Assembly (NCBI GenBank): GCA_937892735.1
Contig: CALBGL010000079.1
Location: forward strand, 1-8,215
Direction of reading: 5' to 3'
Source: an uncultured Clostridia bacterium
Lineage (GTDB): Bacteria > Bacillota > Clostridia > Lachnospirales > Bianqueaceae
DNA: 8,215 nt
Below the pieces are notes generated by a model. That model saw only the letters and a list, made by a program, of their open reading frames with translations, made no database searches and had not been told where the DNA came from. How positions within the stretch are numbered: the stretch's first letter is position 1; each line of letters starts with the position of its first letter. Positions 6,486-8,215 of this stretch are shown one piece after another. The position numbers were made by a program, and so were the translations under genes.

Positions 6486-7172
6486 TTGGATGGGCTGGTA
6501 GAAAGCTTGATGGAAGAACTAAACTGCAATGTGGTCTTCACAATTCCTATCTTCGGCGGGATCGATGTGTATGAGTCCGTAGTGGTAACATGGATCATCA
6601 TGGGAATCATCATGGTCGCTACCCTAATCCTTGTGCATGGGTTGAAGGTACGGCACATCAACAATAAACAGGCAGCGTTGGAGAGCGCGGTATCGTTTCT
6701 GTACCGTTTTTTTGAGGACATGCTGGGAAAAGGAGGCGTGCGTTACATCCCCTATATGATTACGATTGTGGTCTACATCGGGATTGCTAATATGATCGGA
6801 CTTTTGGGTTTCAAGTCCCCCACGAAGGATCTGAATGTCACAGCGACTTTGGCTGTGATGAGCATTATCCTGGTAGAGGTAGCCGGGGTTCAGAAAAAGG
6901 GTGTGAAGGGATGGCTCAAGAGTTTCGCGGAGCCGGTACCCATAGTTTTGCCTATCAACGTATTGGAATTAGTGATTCGGCCATTATCTCTGGCATTGCG
7001 ATTATTCGGCAATGTACTGGGAGCGATTGTTGTCATGGCACTCGTTAAGTATGTGGCACCGCTCATAGTGCCGCTGCCTCTTAGTTTTTACTTTGATATA
7101 TTTGATGGAGTCATACAGGCCTATGTCTTTGTATTTCTCACATCATTATATATAAAGGAAGCCATTGAATAA
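6486..7172 (+). CDS. atpB: F-type ATP synthase subunit a
   Basis: Membrane subunit of the Fo motor that provides the two ion half-channels next to the c-ring. From the TTG start the protein has 228 residues and about five to six hydrophobic helices (for instance 32-51, 88-108, 118-134, 175-200). The essential arginine is R172 in SLALRLFGN, matching R210 of E. coli, and Q211 in GVIQAYVF matches the conserved Gln of the last helix. The start was chosen from the RBS at 6472-6480 and the promoter position; an ATG nine codons upstream (6459) overlaps the -10 box. The helix after R172 (about 173-200) has no Asp or Glu, unlike E. coli, which has E219 there. The gene heads the order atpB-atpE-atpF-atpH; atpI is not found before it. 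Confidence 0.93.
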   Translation: MDGLVESLMEELNCNVVFTIPIFGGIDVYESVVVTWIIMGIIMVATLILVHGLKVRHINNKQAALESAVSFLYRFFEDMLGKGGVRYIPYMITIVVYIGIANMIGLLGFKSPTKDLNVTATLAVMSIILVEVAGVQKKGVKGWLKSFAEPVPIVLPINVLELVIRPLSLALRLFGNVLGAIVVMALVKYVAPLIVPLPLSFYFDIFDGVIQAYVFVFLTSLYIKEAIE

Positions 7173-7195
7173 AATCAGAAAAGGAGATCAAAATC

Positions 7196-7417
7196 ATGGG
7201 AATTATTGCAATTGCTGCCGCCATCGCGGCGCTGACAGGAATTGGTGCAGGTGTAGGTATCAGTATGGCGACTAGTAAGGCGGTCGATGCGATTGCCAGA
7301 CAGCCGGAGGCGGATGGTAAGATCACCAAGGCACTGCTCTTGGGATGTGCTCTGGCAGAGGCAACCGCTATTTATGGTTTCATCATCGGTATCCTGATCA
7401 TCCTGTTCTTAGGATAA
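7196..7417 (+). CDS. atpE: F-type ATP synthase subunit c
   Basis: 73-residue hairpin of two membrane helices that forms the rotor ring of Fo. The first helix carries the glycine-rich packing motif GIGAGVG (15-21), the polar loop is ARQPEA (34-39), and the ion-binding carboxylate is E55 in AEATAIY (54-60). In Na+-type rings the first helix has a Gln and the second has ES(T); here the corresponding positions are I22, A56 and T57, so the ring is probably proton-binding. AGGAG (7182-7186) lies nine bases before the ATG. The gene begins 23 bp after atpB and is followed 24 bp later by atpF. It is slightly shorter than the E. coli protein (79), which is usual for Clostridia. Confidence 0.96.
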   Translation: MGIIAIAAAIAALTGIGAGVGISMATSKAVDAIARQPEADGKITKALLLGCALAEATAIYGFIIGILIILFLG

Positions 7418-7441
7418 GTTCTGGCGGAAGGGCGTTAGGAT

Positions 7442-7933
7442 ATGTTAAATATAGACATTTGGAACATCGCTTTCACGGTGATCAACATCCTGGTCCTGTA
7501 TTTCTTCCTGAAGCATTTCCTATTCCGCCCTGTGCAGAAGATCATGGACGAGCGGAAGCAGATGGTGGAGCAGGATCTGGATGCGGCTCAAAATGCCAAG
7601 GGTGAGGCAATCCGTATGAAGGAAGAATATGAAGCTTCGATTGCTAACGCGGATGAAGAGGCTTCTCGGATTGTGGAAGATGCCAAGCGTAAGGCGAGCG
7701 CGGAGTATGATCAAATGCTGATACAGGCCAGGACGGATGCTGAGAAGAAGAGGCAGGAAGCGGATCAGGAGATCGCTTTGGAAAGGGAACGAGCAGTCAG
7801 CGAACTCAGAAACTCGGTGGCAGATCTGGCGCTGGTCGCTGCGGAAAAGCTCATGGAACAGCATAGCGGTGAAGAGAGCGATAAGAGGCTGTATGACGCG
7901 TTCCTGGAGGATGCGGAGGATCATCATGACTGA
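7442..7933 (+). CDS. atpF: F-type ATP synthase subunit b
   Basis: Peripheral stalk subunit that links Fo to F1 and holds the stator, normally as a dimer. The 163 residues comprise one N-terminal membrane helix (about 8-24), the family motif FRPVQKIMDER (28-38), and a long charged helix rich in Ala, Glu, Lys and Arg to about residue 140, typical of the right-handed coiled coil. The C-terminus AAEKLMEQ (133-140) matches the delta-binding end of the family, and the tail is very acidic. GGAAGGG (7426-7432) lies nine bases before the ATG. The stop overlaps the start of atpH by 8 bp. Confidence 0.95.
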   Translation: MLNIDIWNIAFTVINILVLYFFLKHFLFRPVQKIMDERKQMVEQDLDAAQNAKGEAIRMKEEYEASIANADEEASRIVEDAKRKASAEYDQMLIQARTDAEKKRQEADQEIALERERAVSELRNSVADLALVAAEKLMEQHSGEESDKRLYDAFLEDAEDHHD

Positions 7934-8215
7934 GCAGGCGAGGATATACGGCGCAGTTTTGTTTGAGCTGGATATTCCGCAGGAAATGGTAGAGCAGGCA
8001 GCGGCGCTGCTGCGGGAGAATCCGCCATTACAGAAGGTCTTGAGCAGTCCTGTGGTAAAACGGGAAAAGAAGCATCATATATTGGAGAAGATCTTTCGGG
8101 AACCGGATTATGTTCCGCTATTGCTTCATTTTCTGATGAAGGCCGCGGATGCGGGCTGTATAGGACAGATGCAGGACATTCTGTCAGTCAGTCAGCAGCT
8201 TCAGTATAAGAGCCG
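7926..8215 (+). CDS. atpH: F-type ATP synthase subunit delta, 3' end beyond window
   Basis: Stator subunit (OSCP homologue) that joins the top of F1 to subunit b. Only the first 96 codons are in the window, about half of the usual 170-180. The start MTEQARIYGAVLFEL fits the family's YAxALFEL motif, and SSPVVKREKKHHILEKIF (40-57) matches the conserved L.SP.V....K...L..IF segment. The ATG lies inside the last codons of atpF (8-bp overlap), with GGAGG (7915-7919) six bases upstream, so translation is probably coupled. This gene was missed by simple stop-to-stop calling because it has no stop in the window. Confidence 0.9.
   Translation, partial: MTEQARIYGAVLFELDIPQEMVEQAAALLRENPPLQKVLSSPVVKREKKHHILEKIFREPDYVPLLLHFLMKAADAGCIGQMQDILSVSQQLQYKS

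Noticed and set aside
1..8215. CRISPR array, tRNA, rRNA, insertion sequence or prophage
   Set aside because: No regularly spaced repeats, no cloverleaf or rRNA segments recognised, and no transposase, integrase or phage protein seen.

Overview
The window looks like chromosomal DNA from a Gram-positive, low-to-moderate GC anaerobe of the Clostridia, most plausibly a gut Lachnospiraceae-type bacterium. This is an inference from strong AGGAGG-type ribosome binding sites, sigma-A-like extended -10 promoters, the Firmicutes-style F-type ATP synthase order (atpB-atpE-atpF-atpH) and the protein sequences. No rRNA, tRNA, CRISPR array, transposase or phage gene is visible.

Left part (1-1928, minus strand): one long gene that runs off the left edge. 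It encodes a protein without a signal peptide, made of an N-terminal jelly-roll/LamG-like region followed by an FG-GAP/VCBS-type beta-propeller with repeated DxxGDGxxD/E calcium-loop motifs. It resembles rhamnogalacturonan/uronate lyase-type propellers, but the exact activity cannot be fixed from the sequence. It has its own extended -10 promoter and a strong RBS.

Divergent intergenic region (1929-2272): an AT-rich stretch and then a compact repeat structure. A 23-bp direct repeat carrying a perfect extended -10 promoter occurs twice, 105 bp apart. Between the copies lie a 9-bp inverted match to part of the repeat and a perfect 12-bp hairpin. This is the most unusual non-coding feature of the window.

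Middle part (2273-6261, plus strand): three closely packed genes that probably form one transcription unit. They are a YicI-type GH31 alpha-xylosidase, an uncharacterised coiled-coil protein, and tRNA pseudouridine synthase TruA, whose start codon overlaps the coiled-coil gene. With the divergent propeller gene, the alpha-xylosidase suggests intracellular breakdown of plant cell-wall oligosaccharides such as xyloglucan or pectin fragments. The truA linkage is probably positional rather than functional.

Right part (6262-8215, plus strand): a 197-bp intergenic region with three short perfect palindromes and a good sigma-A-like promoter, then the start of the F1Fo ATP synthase operon: subunit a (atpB, most likely starting at a TTG codon), c (atpE), b (atpF) and delta (atpH, cut by the right edge). 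The c subunit lacks the Na+-ligand signature, so the enzyme is probably proton-coupled. No atpI precedes atpB here.
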